Shown: piece by piece, positions 6,166-13,120 of the stretch | How positions within the stretch are numbered: position 1 is the stretch's first letter | How the letters are laid out: each line of letters starts with the position of its first letter | Source of the DNA: Lachnospiraceae bacterium | GTDB lineage: Bacteria > Bacillota > Clostridia > Lachnospirales > Lachnospiraceae | Direction: 5' to 3' | Assembly: GCA_900755865.1 (NCBI GenBank) | Contig: CAAEHZ010000082.1 | Coordinates: 1-13,381, forward strand | Length of the DNA: 13,381 bases | Notes under the pieces: generated by a model | What the model saw: the letters and a program-made list of their open reading frames with translations, nothing else | What the model was told of the DNA's origin: nothing | Database searches by the model: none | Program-made: the position numbers and the translations under genes

Positions 6166-7058
6166 TCCTTTCCGTCCGGTTCCAATATTTCCAGCAGTTT
6201 TTCCGCTGCCACGGACAAACGCTGCTTTCTGCTTCTTACAACACTGATTGCCCGCTTTGGAATCAGCTTGTTAAACCGCAGTTCAAATAAAGTTCCCTCA
6301 TCCAGATACTGTTGGGCGAAATCCCGCACCACACAGCCAATTCCCAAATTCCGCAGGGCAAACTGTACAATCATATCACTGGTAGCCAGTTCAAATTCCG
6401 GCTGTAACACCACCTGATTTTCTGCAAGATACCCGTCCATGTAGCTTCTGGTACTGGTATTGTTTTCCAGAAAAATCATGGGAAGCTTCTTTAACTCCTG
6501 AAAATCCATCATCCTGTTTTTATAGGAAATAAATCTTCTTCCCGCCACAAAAACATCCTCTATTTCCCGCACTCTGGTTCCTGTAATATCCTCCTGCTCC
6601 TCAAAGGGGGTACTGACCACTCCGAAATCAATTTTCCCCGCCCGGAGGGCATCCAGCGTTTCCGGGGTCGGACCATTGGACACAATAACCTTAATGTCAG
6701 GATATTTCTCATGAAAGGTTTCCAGAAAGGGAAGCAGAAAGAAACGAAGTGTCATATCACTCGCTCCGATATGCACCTCTCCCAGCTCCAGATTCTGCAT
6801 CTGCCGGAGCTTTTCCACCCCTGCCTCAATCTGTTCATAACCTGATTTTACATAAGAATAGAGAAGCTGACCCTCTCCGGTCAGCTTCATCCCCCTGGAA
6901 GCCCGCTCCAGCAGAGTGACACCCAGATTTTTCTCCAATGCCCTTAAAGACTGGCTCACCGCCGGCTGGGAAATCATAAGCTCACTCGCTGCCTTTGTCA
7001 CACTTCCTGTTTTTGCTGTATAGTAAAAAACCTTAAAATATTCCAGATTTCCTGTCAT
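6162..7058 (-). CDS. LysR-family transcriptional regulator
   Basis: DNA-binding regulator of 298 aa, the usual LysR length. The N-terminal winged helix-turn-helix covers about 1-62, with the recognition part around AASELMISQPAVSQSLRALE (23-42) and the family-typical LGVTLLER and LTGEG. The effector-binding region starts near residue 92 (GEVHIGASD) and continues to the C-terminus with the expected two-lobe pattern (GKIDFGVVS, LGIGCVVRD). The effector is unknown; a CysL/CbbR-like group is possible but not decided. The gene follows purA by 18 bases and its stop overlaps the HAD ATG, so all three could be on one transcript. Most LysR genes are divergent from their target; this one is not, so its target is unclear. 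AAGGAG lies about 14 bases from the ATG, overlapping the purA stop, a rather long spacing with AGAGAAG closer in. Confidence 0.93.
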   Translation of the reverse strand: MTGNLEYFKVFYYTAKTGSVTKAASELMISQPAVSQSLRALEKNLGVTLLERASRGMKLTGEGQLLYSYVKSGYEQIEAGVEKLRQMQNLELGEVHIGASDMTLRFFLLPFLETFHEKYPDIKVIVSNGPTPETLDALRAGKIDFGVVSTPFEEQEDITGTRVREIEDVFVAGRRFISYKNRMMDFQELKKLPMIFLENNTSTRSYMDGYLAENQVVLQPEFELATSDMIVQFALRNLGIGCVVRDFAQQYLDEGTLFELRFNKLIPKRAISVVRSRKQRLSVAAEKLLEILEPDGKE

Positions 7059-7076
7059 ATCTTCTCTTTGTGCTCC

Positions 7077-8369
7077 TTATTTTTTCAGCGCACTTTTTCT
7101 GTAAATAATATCATCACGGCTGGGACCGTTGCTTACCATGGTAATCGGATATCCAATCTGGCTCTCGATAAACTCAATGTAATTTCTGCAGTTCTCCGGA
7201 AGCTCCTCGTAATTCTTAATGCCACGGATTTCACAATTCCAGCCGGGCAGCTTTTTGAACACAGGCTTTGCCTTTTCCAGCTTTGCGGTAACAGGGAAAT
7301 CGGTTGTTACCTCACCGTCAATCTCGTAGCCTACACAGACAGGAATCTCATCCAGATATCCAAGAACATCCAGAACGGTAAATGCCACATCTGTTGTTCC
7401 CTGCAGACGGCAGCCGTACTTGGAAGCCACGCAGTCAAACCAGCCAACTCTTCTGGGACGGCCTGTTGTTGCTCCGTATTCTCCGCCATCTCCGCCTCTG
7501 TGACGTAATTCCTCTGCTTCATCCCCAAACAGCTCGGATACGAAAGCACCTGCTCCTACTGCGGAGGAATATGCCTTGCAGACCGTTACAATCTGCTTGA
7601 TTTCATAGGGAGGAAGTCCTGCACCGATGGCACCGTAAGCTGCCAGAGTGGAGGAAGAAGTTACCATGGGATAAATACCGTGGTCAGGATCCTTCAGCGT
7701 TCCAAGCTGTCCCTCTAACAGAATTGTCTTACCTTCCTTCAATGCCTTGTCAAGGAATGCAGAAACATCACATACATAGGGTGCTACCATATCCCTGTAT
7801 TCATGCAGTGTATTTAAAAGCTCTGCCGGGTCAATCTGGGGCTTATGATACAGATGCTCCAGTAAAACATTCTTCATTTCGCAGATTCTCTCGACTTTCT
7901 CCTGCAAAAGTTCTTCGTCGAAGAGTTCACTTACCTGAAAACCAATCTTTGCGTACTTGTCAGAATAAAAAGGAGCGATACCGGATTTTGTGGAACCAAA
8001 GGACTTTCCGCCCAGTCTTTCCTCTTCATACTGGTCAAATAAAATATGATAGGGCATAACAATCTGTGCGCGGTTGGAAACCAGAATCTTCGGTGTCGGC
8101 ACATTGCGCTCTACAATAGACTGAATTTCCTTGAACAGCAGGGGGATATTCAGTGCAACACCATTTCCGATAACGCTGGTAATATGCTGATAAAACACAC
8201 CGGATGGCAATGTATGCAGTGCAAACTTACCATAGTTGTTTACAATGGTATGTCCTGCATTTGCGCCGCCCTGAAAACGAACAACAATATCCGCCTCCTG
8301 TGCCATCATATCGGTAATCTTACCTTTTCCCTCATCTCCCCAGTTCGCTCCTACGATTGCTTTTACCAT
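7077..8369 (-). CDS. purA: Adenylosuccinate synthetase
   Basis: First committed step from IMP to AMP: IMP, aspartate and GTP give adenylosuccinate, GDP and phosphate, in the cytoplasm. The product is 430 aa, normal for the family. The GTP-binding loop NWGDEGKGK is at 9-17, with catalytic Asp12, and GGANAGHT near 35-42 carries the second catalytic His. Later motifs LLEGQLG, the TSSST stretch and the Arg-rich TTGRPRRVGW are present. Start: the frame is open for 22 more codons, but the ATG at 8367-8369 (MVKAIVGANWG) matches family N-termini and has GGAGGAG four bases upstream. The longer start would begin inside the leader element. purA has its own promoter (8474-8502) and a ~98-base leader with the element at 8376-8446. 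LysR and HAD genes follow closely. Confidence 0.97.
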   Translation of the reverse strand: MVKAIVGANWGDEGKGKITDMMAQEADIVVRFQGGANAGHTIVNNYGKFALHTLPSGVFYQHITSVIGNGVALNIPLLFKEIQSIVERNVPTPKILVSNRAQIVMPYHILFDQYEEERLGGKSFGSTKSGIAPFYSDKYAKIGFQVSELFDEELLQEKVERICEMKNVLLEHLYHKPQIDPAELLNTLHEYRDMVAPYVCDVSAFLDKALKEGKTILLEGQLGTLKDPDHGIYPMVTSSSTLAAYGAIGAGLPPYEIKQIVTVCKAYSSAVGAGAFVSELFGDEAEELRHRGGDGGEYGATTGRPRRVGWFDCVASKYGCRLQGTTDVAFTVLDVLGYLDEIPVCVGYEIDGEVTTDFPVTAKLEKAKPVFKKLPGWNCEIRGIKNYEELPENCRNYIEFIESQIGYPITMVSNGPSRDDIIYRKSALKK

Positions 8370-8375
8370 TTCTCC

Positions 8376-8446
8376 TCCATTTCCGCGCATATCTTTTGCG
8401 CATAGCGAGTCTGTGCCAGGCTCATACAGCCACAAATCCCGCGATT
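8376..8446 (-). promoter_or_regulatory. Repeated leader element, copy B (purA 5' leader)
   Basis: 71-base element lying wholly inside the predicted purA leader and ending at the ribosome site. It aligns with 467-536 over its full length. Two structures compete: UCGCG (8444-8440) can pair with CGCGG (8387-8383), or GCGCA (8401-8397) can form a hairpin with UGCGC (8389-8385) over a 7-base loop; the pairing regions share 8387-8385. Upstream, UGUG and CACA can also pair. GGAGGAG follows directly, so a switch would affect ribosome access. No known riboswitch consensus was recognised; regulation is inferred. Confidence 0.6.
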
Positions 8447-8473
8447 GAAAAATCTTATCACTTTCCTTAATTC

Positions 8474-8502
8474 AGTATACTATATTTCCTTTTATAAGTA
8501 AA
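8474..8502 (-). promoter_or_regulatory. Promoter of purA
   Basis: Minus-strand TTTACT (8502-8497), 17-base spacer, TATACT (8479-8474), in A/T-rich sequence. Transcription would start near 8467, about 98 bases before the purA ATG, and would include leader element B. Between this promoter and the lyase stop (8503-8633) I see only A/T-rich sequence, with no gene and no clear terminator for the lyase. Confidence 0.6.
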
Positions 8503-8633
8503 ATCAATCTTTTTTATATTCATTATAAGTACAAGTTATTTATTTCTCTTATCTGTATGCTTTTTAATTGTACCATTTCTTCTCTCATTTCGTATCGCTG
8601 TAACATTGGATGTCTGTTGCCCAGATGCTATCC

Positions 8634-11078
8634 TCAATCCGCCTCTTCCAGCCAGGGAAGTACCTGAGCAAAATCCATATCACTGGCAAAGTAGAACTTT
8701 GTATAGCAGGTCTGGTTATAGCAGTTGTTCTGCCATGCAATTCCCACCCGGTACATGGTATCGTGCATCAGCGTAAAGAGCTTATGGGAAGTCAGTTCTG
8801 TGTTGGTATAAATCCGGATGGCATTATTATCCTTTGTGCGCAGAACAATTTCCTCCCTGAAATCTCCGAACAAATCTGCCACCAGACAGGGGTTTCCCTT
8901 TGTTCCGTTAATCGTCAGCGTTCCTTCCGGCTTCAGCATGACTCCATGGGTATTGTCCACAACCGTTCCTGTCTTTACCTCCGTCAGATAAGCTGCTCCA
9001 TCTATAATCTGAGTGGACATATCTGCCGCCCAGCGGATACTCTGATTTGTTCCAAGCTCCGGTACATCCAGCAGATTTCCCTTACAGTCATAGGTTTTTC
9101 CGTCTGCCCAGACGCATAAGCCCCTTACTTTCGGGTCAATATCTCCTATCATGCAGCGCCCCAAATCCTCTGTCGCCGGTTCTCCGAAAAATACCTTTCC
9201 GGTTTCCGCATCCCGCAATGCCCAGCCATAGGGTACATGGGTTGCCCCCTCAAAGACATTGAAAATCTGGAAGCCGGGTCTGTCCGGGTCAATTACTGCA
9301 ACGTGCATGGAATCCCCATGTCCCAGCTTTGCCAGTACGCCGTCCTTTCTGTAATCGTAAGAGGAATATAAAACAGAACCGTCATGGTCGACCACACAGG
9401 CGCCATAAATAATTTCCTGACAGCCATCGTCATCCACATCCGCACAGGACAGACTGTGGTCGCCCTGCCCGGCAAGCACGCCGTAAACCGGGTCTGTTCC
9501 CTGATTATCGTGGGGGCCTGCACAAAAAGGATTGTCCATAGGTACAAAACCGCTGTCCACATCAAATTTCAGCCTGTGCTTTCCTTCAAAGAAATCATAC
9601 GCTGCAATGGTTGTTCTGGTGTAATATCCTCTGCAAATAATCAGATAAGGTCTTTCTCCGTCCAGATATGCCACGCCGGACTGAAATCTGTCCACACGGT
9701 TGCAGGGCTCGATTCTGGACATGGCATAATCTCCCCAGCGCAGTCCGTCATCCACTCTCGGATGGGGAAAATCAATGGTTTCCAGTTCCCGTCCATCCCC
9801 GCCAAACATTGTCAGATATTCCGGGCCTTCATAGATAAAACCTTCAAACTCCCTTAACAGATTCTTTCCGCTTCTGGAAATGGCATAAACATCCAGAAAA
9901 TAATCCACCAGTTTTCTGGCATCTTCGTCGGATAAAGGATACTGATATAAAGGCTCTGTGCCAAAGCACTCTTCCAGAGTTTTGGGCCATTGTCTGCTCT
10001 TTACCTCCTCATAATCCTGCCATTCCTTAAAGGTCTTTACCAGATGCTCATAATAATCTCCTGCGCTGCAGACATAGTTGTCCTCATGGGTCACACCCCT
10101 TTGTCTGTCCTTCTCCGGAATCGTAATATAGGTTTTACTCCTGACACTGCCATCCGCCTCAAAAACCGTCATACAGGTACCCGGTGCTGTCTTTACAGAC
10201 ATTTCCGCTTTCCCATCCCCGTCAAAATCCATCACCATAAACTGGGTATAATGGGCTCCCGCTCTGATATTAACACCCATATCCAGCCGCCACAAATGTC
10301 TTCCGTCCAGCTTGTAGCAGTCCAGATAACAATTTCCCGTATAGCCTCTGTGAGAAACATCATGGGCATTGCTGGGGTCCCATTTTACGATGTATTCATA
10401 GGCGCCATCTCCGTCCACATCCCCAACGCTCATATCACCCACGCTGTACTCATAGACTTCCCCGGCTTTTGTTACGCCTCCCTGGGGCTTATGTAACGGG
10501 ATTTCCAGATAATTCTTATCTCCCTTCCAGACCCTGACTGCCTGGCATTGTTCCCCTTCCTGTTCCTCTCTGACAGGCGCCACTGTATAACTGTCCCCGG
10601 AAGTACCCTCCCTGTCCAGATAATTTGTACTGTCCGTCACAAGAGCAAGCTTTTTCCCATTTTTATAAACTGTAAAATCTGTTCCCGTCATACCAGTCTT
10701 GTTATATCCGGTTACTTCCTCCAGAAACAATCTCCAGCCAAGGAATACACCGTCCTCTGTCTTTACTGCAATCAGTCCCCTGTCCAGCTTTTCCAGCTGT
10801 TCTTTAAAAACCTTCTTCACGGGAGTTTTCACCAGATTGCTCTCCCCGGTCTTTTCCCCCTTTTCCAGACATTCTACCTTCAAATAGTGGGGAATATGAC
10901 TTGCCTTCTTTAAAACAAAGCTCGTTTCACCGGTTTCTGCAAGACACTTATATTCCATATCCGGTGTGTACCTGTCCGACCAGAGCACCCGGTAAATGGC
11001 GTCCTCTCCTGCCCTTTCCCATGCAATAGAAACAGCATCATCCTTCACTTCCGTTACCCTCACGTTAAAATCTCCCAT
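8634..11078 (-). CDS. Rhamnogalacturonan lyase, polysaccharide lyase family 11, intracellular
   Basis: Cleaves the rhamnogalacturonan-I backbone of pectin by beta-elimination, leaving unsaturated galacturonate ends. The 814-aa protein has an N-terminal fibronectin III-like domain (about 1-85), then the PL11 beta-propeller. Calcium-binding Asp-rich loops are visible: DVDGDG (220-225), DFDGDG (284-289) and DVDDDG (547-552). Other family stretches are RGYYTRT (483-489), LGHGDSMH (585-592) and MHDTMYRVGIAWQNN (771-785). Residues about 328-460 (with SRIEPCNRVDRF) form an extended insert that I believe occurs in other intracellular clostridial members. No signal peptide or anchor is present, so it should act in the cytoplasm on imported oligosaccharides, like B. 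subtilis YesX; exo versus endo mode cannot be told. ATG at 11076-11078 has GGAG six bases upstream. It has its own promoter and no transporter, GH105 or regulator beside it. Confidence 0.95.
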   Translation of the reverse strand: MGDFNVRVTEVKDDAVSIAWERAGEDAIYRVLWSDRYTPDMEYKCLAETGETSFVLKKASHIPHYLKVECLEKGEKTGESNLVKTPVKKVFKEQLEKLDRGLIAVKTEDGVFLGWRLFLEEVTGYNKTGMTGTDFTVYKNGKKLALVTDSTNYLDREGTSGDSYTVAPVREEQEGEQCQAVRVWKGDKNYLEIPLHKPQGGVTKAGEVYEYSVGDMSVGDVDGDGAYEYIVKWDPSNAHDVSHRGYTGNCYLDCYKLDGRHLWRLDMGVNIRAGAHYTQFMVMDFDGDGKAEMSVKTAPGTCMTVFEADGSVRSKTYITIPEKDRQRGVTHEDNYVCSAGDYYEHLVKTFKEWQDYEEVKSRQWPKTLEECFGTEPLYQYPLSDEDARKLVDYFLDVYAISRSGKNLLREFEGFIYEGPEYLTMFGGDGRELETIDFPHPRVDDGLRWGDYAMSRIEPCNRVDRFQSGVAYLDGERPYLIICRGYYTRTTIAAYDFFEGKHRLKFDVDSGFVPMDNPFCAGPHDNQGTDPVYGVLAGQGDHSLSCADVDDDGCQEIIYGACVVDHDGSVLYSSYDYRKDGVLAKLGHGDSMHVAVIDPDRPGFQIFNVFEGATHVPYGWALRDAETGKVFFGEPATEDLGRCMIGDIDPKVRGLCVWADGKTYDCKGNLLDVPELGTNQSIRWAADMSTQIIDGAAYLTEVKTGTVVDNTHGVMLKPEGTLTINGTKGNPCLVADLFGDFREEIVLRTKDNNAIRIYTNTELTSHKLFTLMHDTMYRVGIAWQNNCYNQTCYTKFYFASDMDFAQVLPWLEEAD

Positions 11079-11131
11079 AGTTTCTCCATTCTGAAAGCAT
11101 TTCCTTTTGCTTTTCTAAAAATACTGCTTTC

Positions 11132-11160
11132 ATTGTATCCTTTTTATGGAAGAAGCGCAA
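11132..11160 (-). promoter_or_regulatory. Promoter of the PL11 lyase
   Basis: Minus-strand TTGCGC (11160-11155), 17-base spacer, TACAAT (11137-11132). The start would be near 11125, giving a leader of about 47 bases to the ATG at 11078. No operator repeat was recognised beside it. Confidence 0.55.
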
Positions 11161-11163
11161 CGG

Positions 11164-11310
11164 TTAATCCTGTCCTGTAGTTTGCAGTTTCCTGACTTCC
11201 TCTATGGGCAAGCCGGAAAAATCTGCGACCTCCTCCGGAGAAAATTTGCCGGAGCGCAGCATACGTTTGGCGAAAAGTAGCTGCAACCTTGAGATATAGA
11301 TTTCTCTATG
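11164..11310 (-). pseudogene. C-terminal remnant of a degenerate protein (Rpn/PD-(D/E)XK-like tail)
   Basis: Reading minus from 11310 there are 48 sense codons between a TGA at 11311-11313 and a TAA at 11164-11166. They read like a real protein end: LQLLFAKRMLRSGKFSPEE, then VADFSGLPIEEVRKL. This helix-turn-helix-like pattern (LL..GK.S.EEVA..SGLP.EEV.KL) is what I know from the C-termini of Rpn/PD-(D/E)XK transposase-like nucleases of Lachnospiraceae. There is no upstream continuation, no start with a ribosome site, and the rest of the gene is missing. It is most likely the last trace of a deleted mobile-type gene; the family assignment is from memory of the pattern only. The rest of 11079-11477 holds the lyase promoter and the inverted repeat at 11387-11450. 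Confidence 0.5.
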
Positions 11311-11386
11311 TCATAAATGTTTTAAAGATTTGTAAAATATGCTTTTAAGTATTGCAACATAAAGGAATAGTAAAATGCAAGGGTCT

Positions 11387-11450
11387 GGCAGCCAGTTTGG
11401 TTTTCTGCCCTTTTTTGAAGGCAGACTGCGGATTCAGTCTGACGGCTGCC
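11387..11450. repeat. Nested inverted repeat after purC
   Basis: GGCAGCC (11387-11393) pairs with GGCTGCC (11444-11450), enclosing a perfect hairpin CAGACTG (11422-11428)/CAGTCTG (11435-11441). A third option, CTGCC (11405-11409) with GGCAG (11420-11424), competes with that hairpin. It starts 27 bases after the purC stop on the minus strand, so it may end the purine transcript, but the T-rich run after it is poor. It could also be the end of a lost element. Confidence 0.5.
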
Positions 11451-11477
11451 TGATTTATCTGTCAGAGGACGGAAGTG

Positions 11478-12347
11478 TTACAGCTTCTTTCCTGTCAGCA
11501 TTTCATATGCCTGCAGATACTTTTCAATGGTCTTATCCACAATTTCCTGAGGCAGTGTCCAGTCATTGCCGGGATTTGCCTTCAGCCAGTCTCTTGCAAA
11601 CTGCTTGTCAAAGGAGGGCTGTCCGTGTCCGGGCTCGTACCCTTCTGCGGGCCAGAAACGGGAGCTGTCCGGGGTCAGCATTTCGTCCCCCACAACCATA
11701 TTTCCGTTCTCATCCAGACCAAACTCAAATTTAGTATCTGCAATGATGATTCCCTTGCTCAGTGCATATTCTGCACACTTTTTGTAAAGAGCAATGGTAT
11801 AATCTCTTAACTTTTCTGCGTACTCCTGTCCCTTTCCCGGGAAACGCTTCTCCAGATATTCCACACTCTGTTCAAAGGAAATATTTTCATCATGGTCGCC
11901 GATTTCAGCCTTTGTGGAAGGGGTATAAATAGGCTCAGGCAGTTTATCGGATTCCTTTAAGCCCTCCGGCAGCTTAATGCCGCATACATAACCGTTTTCC
12001 TTGTAGCTTGCCCAGCCGCTACCGGTAATATAGCCTCTTACGATACACTCGATTGGAAGCATATTCAGTTTACGGCACATCATGCTGTTGCCGTCAAACT
12101 TCTCCTGTCTGAAATATTCCGGCATATCCTTTACATCCACGGAAATCATATGGTTGGGAATGATATCCTCTGTCATGTCAAACCAGAATTTGGACATCTG
12201 AGTCAGAACGGTTCCCTTTTTGTCTACCTTGTTGTTCAGAATCACATCAAAGCAGCTGATTCTGTCCGTTGCAACCATAATCAGACTGTCACCGTTGTCG
12301 TAAATCTCACGTACCTTACCTTCCTTGATGGGCTTAAGTTCCTGCAT
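11478..12347 (-). CDS. purC: Phosphoribosylaminoimidazole-succinocarboxamide synthase (SAICAR synthetase)
   Basis: Joins CAIR and aspartate with ATP to give SAICAR in de novo purine synthesis, in the cytoplasm. The product is about 289 aa, the longer form related to yeast Ade1 rather than the ~235-aa E. coli type. Typical stretches are [10 protein letters not shown] near the N-terminus (nucleotide-binding glycine-rich strand), MVATDRIS, the substrate-binding [15 protein letters not shown], and [10 protein letters not shown] followed by [13 protein letters not shown]. Start choice: ATG at 12345-12347 ([11 protein letters not shown]) fits family N-termini and has GGAG nine bases upstream. Another in-frame ATG at 12360-12362 adds five residues, but it lies inside the repeated element and lacks a good ribosome site. 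It follows plsC by about 41 bases and is probably in one operon with purF. Confidence 0.96.
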   Translation of the reverse strand: MQELKPIKEGKVREIYDNGDSLIMVATDRISCFDVILNNKVDKKGTVLTQMSKFWFDMTEDIIPNHMISVDVKDMPEYFRQEKFDGNSMMCRKLNMLPIECIVRGYITGSGWASYKENGYVCGIKLPEGLKESDKLPEPIYTPSTKAEIGDHDENISFEQSVEYLEKRFPGKGQEYAEKLRDYTIALYKKCAEYALSKGIIIADTKFEFGLDENGNMVVGDEMLTPDSSRFWPAEGYEPGHGQPSFDKQFARDWLKANPGNDWTLPQEIVDKTIEKYLQAYEMLTGKKL

Positions 12348-12356
12348 ATTGATTTT

Positions 12357-12386
12357 CTCCATTTCCGCGCACTCTTTTGCGCATAT
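12357..12386 (-). promoter_or_regulatory. Repeated leader element, short copy C (before purC)
   Basis: This 30-base stretch matches the 3' part of the purA element with one deletion and about one mismatch: ATGCGCAAAAGA, then TGCGCGGAAATGGAG. GCGCA/UGCGC form a 5-base stem with a 6-base loop, and the GGAG that follows serves as the purC ribosome site. The 5' part of the element is absent because the plsC stop lies immediately upstream. Confidence 0.6.
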
Positions 12387-12388
12387 AA

Positions 12389-13114
12389 TTATTTCACCTG
12401 TAAGTACTCATATTTCTGAATTGTTTCCACAATCCTCTCCCGGACAAGCTCTGCCAGCTGGGGTGTCGTCATTTCCTGATATTCTTCAAAGAAAATCGGT
12501 GCCAGAAAATGCACCTGGGTTTTAACCTTTCTCAGGGAATTGATGCCAAAGGGCTTGTAGGAATCAATAATGGCTACCGGTACAATCGGCGCCTTTGCCT
12601 TTGTTGCACATTTGAAAGAACCGGGCATAAAACGCTGCACTGTATTTTTATTATGGTCGTAACCGCCCTCCGGGAAAATTATGTATCTCCTGCCGGCTTT
12701 TACTTCCTCCACAATTTCCAGTATGGTTTTCATCTGGCTTTTCATGTCGCTCTTATCCAGCCGCTTTCCCTTTACCAAATCAATAAATGGATTCACAATG
12801 GGGAGCATGGAACGGGTATAATCCATGACAATCGTGCAGGGGGTGGGATGGGAATGCATAATTCCCAGAGTATCGTATTTCCCCTGATGGTTGGAATACA
12901 TGACATAGCCGCCCTCCTCCGGGAGCAGCTCCTGCCCGTAACTCCTCGTCCTGATTCTGCCATTCCGCATCATAATCCGGATACAGCGCTGTGCTATTTT
13001 GTAACGCCTTGTTTCAGAAAAGAAACCGCCATGTCTTTCGATAAAACGCGCCTTTCCGATATAGTAAATAATGAACGGCAGTGAAACCACTACCACATAA
13101 CATAACCTCAGCAT
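12389..13114 (-). CDS. PlsC-like 1-acylglycerol-3-phosphate acyltransferase
   Basis: Membrane-associated acyltransferase that would acylate lysophosphatidic acid to phosphatidic acid in phospholipid synthesis. The 241-aa protein begins with one hydrophobic helix (about 4-20). Motif I is NHQGKYD (75-81), the catalytic HX4D with His76 and Asp81. Motif III is FPEGGYDHN (147-155), where the usual Thr-Arg after FPEG is replaced by Gly-Tyr. Motif IV is seen in APIVPVAI (about 175-182). Fold and catalytic pair are intact, but the changed motif III could mean a different acceptor. ATG at 13112-13114 lies 6 bases after the purF stop, with GAAGG about 10 bases upstream. It is embedded between purF and purC, so it is probably co-transcribed with purine genes. 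A general lysophospholipid acyltransferase is the main alternative. Confidence 0.88.
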   Translation of the reverse strand: MLRLCYVVVVSLPFIIYYIGKARFIERHGGFFSETRRYKIAQRCIRIMMRNGRIRTRSYGQELLPEEGGYVMYSNHQGKYDTLGIMHSHPTPCTIVMDYTRSMLPIVNPFIDLVKGKRLDKSDMKSQMKTILEIVEEVKAGRRYIIFPEGGYDHNKNTVQRFMPGSFKCATKAKAPIVPVAIIDSYKPFGINSLRKVKTQVHFLAPIFFEEYQEMTTPQLAELVRERIVETIQKYEYLQVK

Positions 13115-13120
13115 ACCTTA

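Noticed and set aside
8367..8435. Longer N-terminus for PurA (22 extra residues)
   Set aside because: It would start inside the leader element without a ribosome site, and the extra residues do not match PurA N-termini; MVKAIVGANWG with GGAGGAG is preferred.
8370..8467. Known purine, PRPP or ppGpp riboswitch in the purA leader
   Set aside because: I could not find the conserved cores of these classes; the leader is better described as the repeated element with its own stems.
8523..8606. 27-codon minus-strand ORF between the lyase and purA (MLQRYEMREEMVQLK)
   Set aside because: No Shine-Dalgarno sequence and no promoter of its own, in A/T-rich DNA where short frames are common. Its end nears the purA promoter, so a leader peptide for purA is also excluded.
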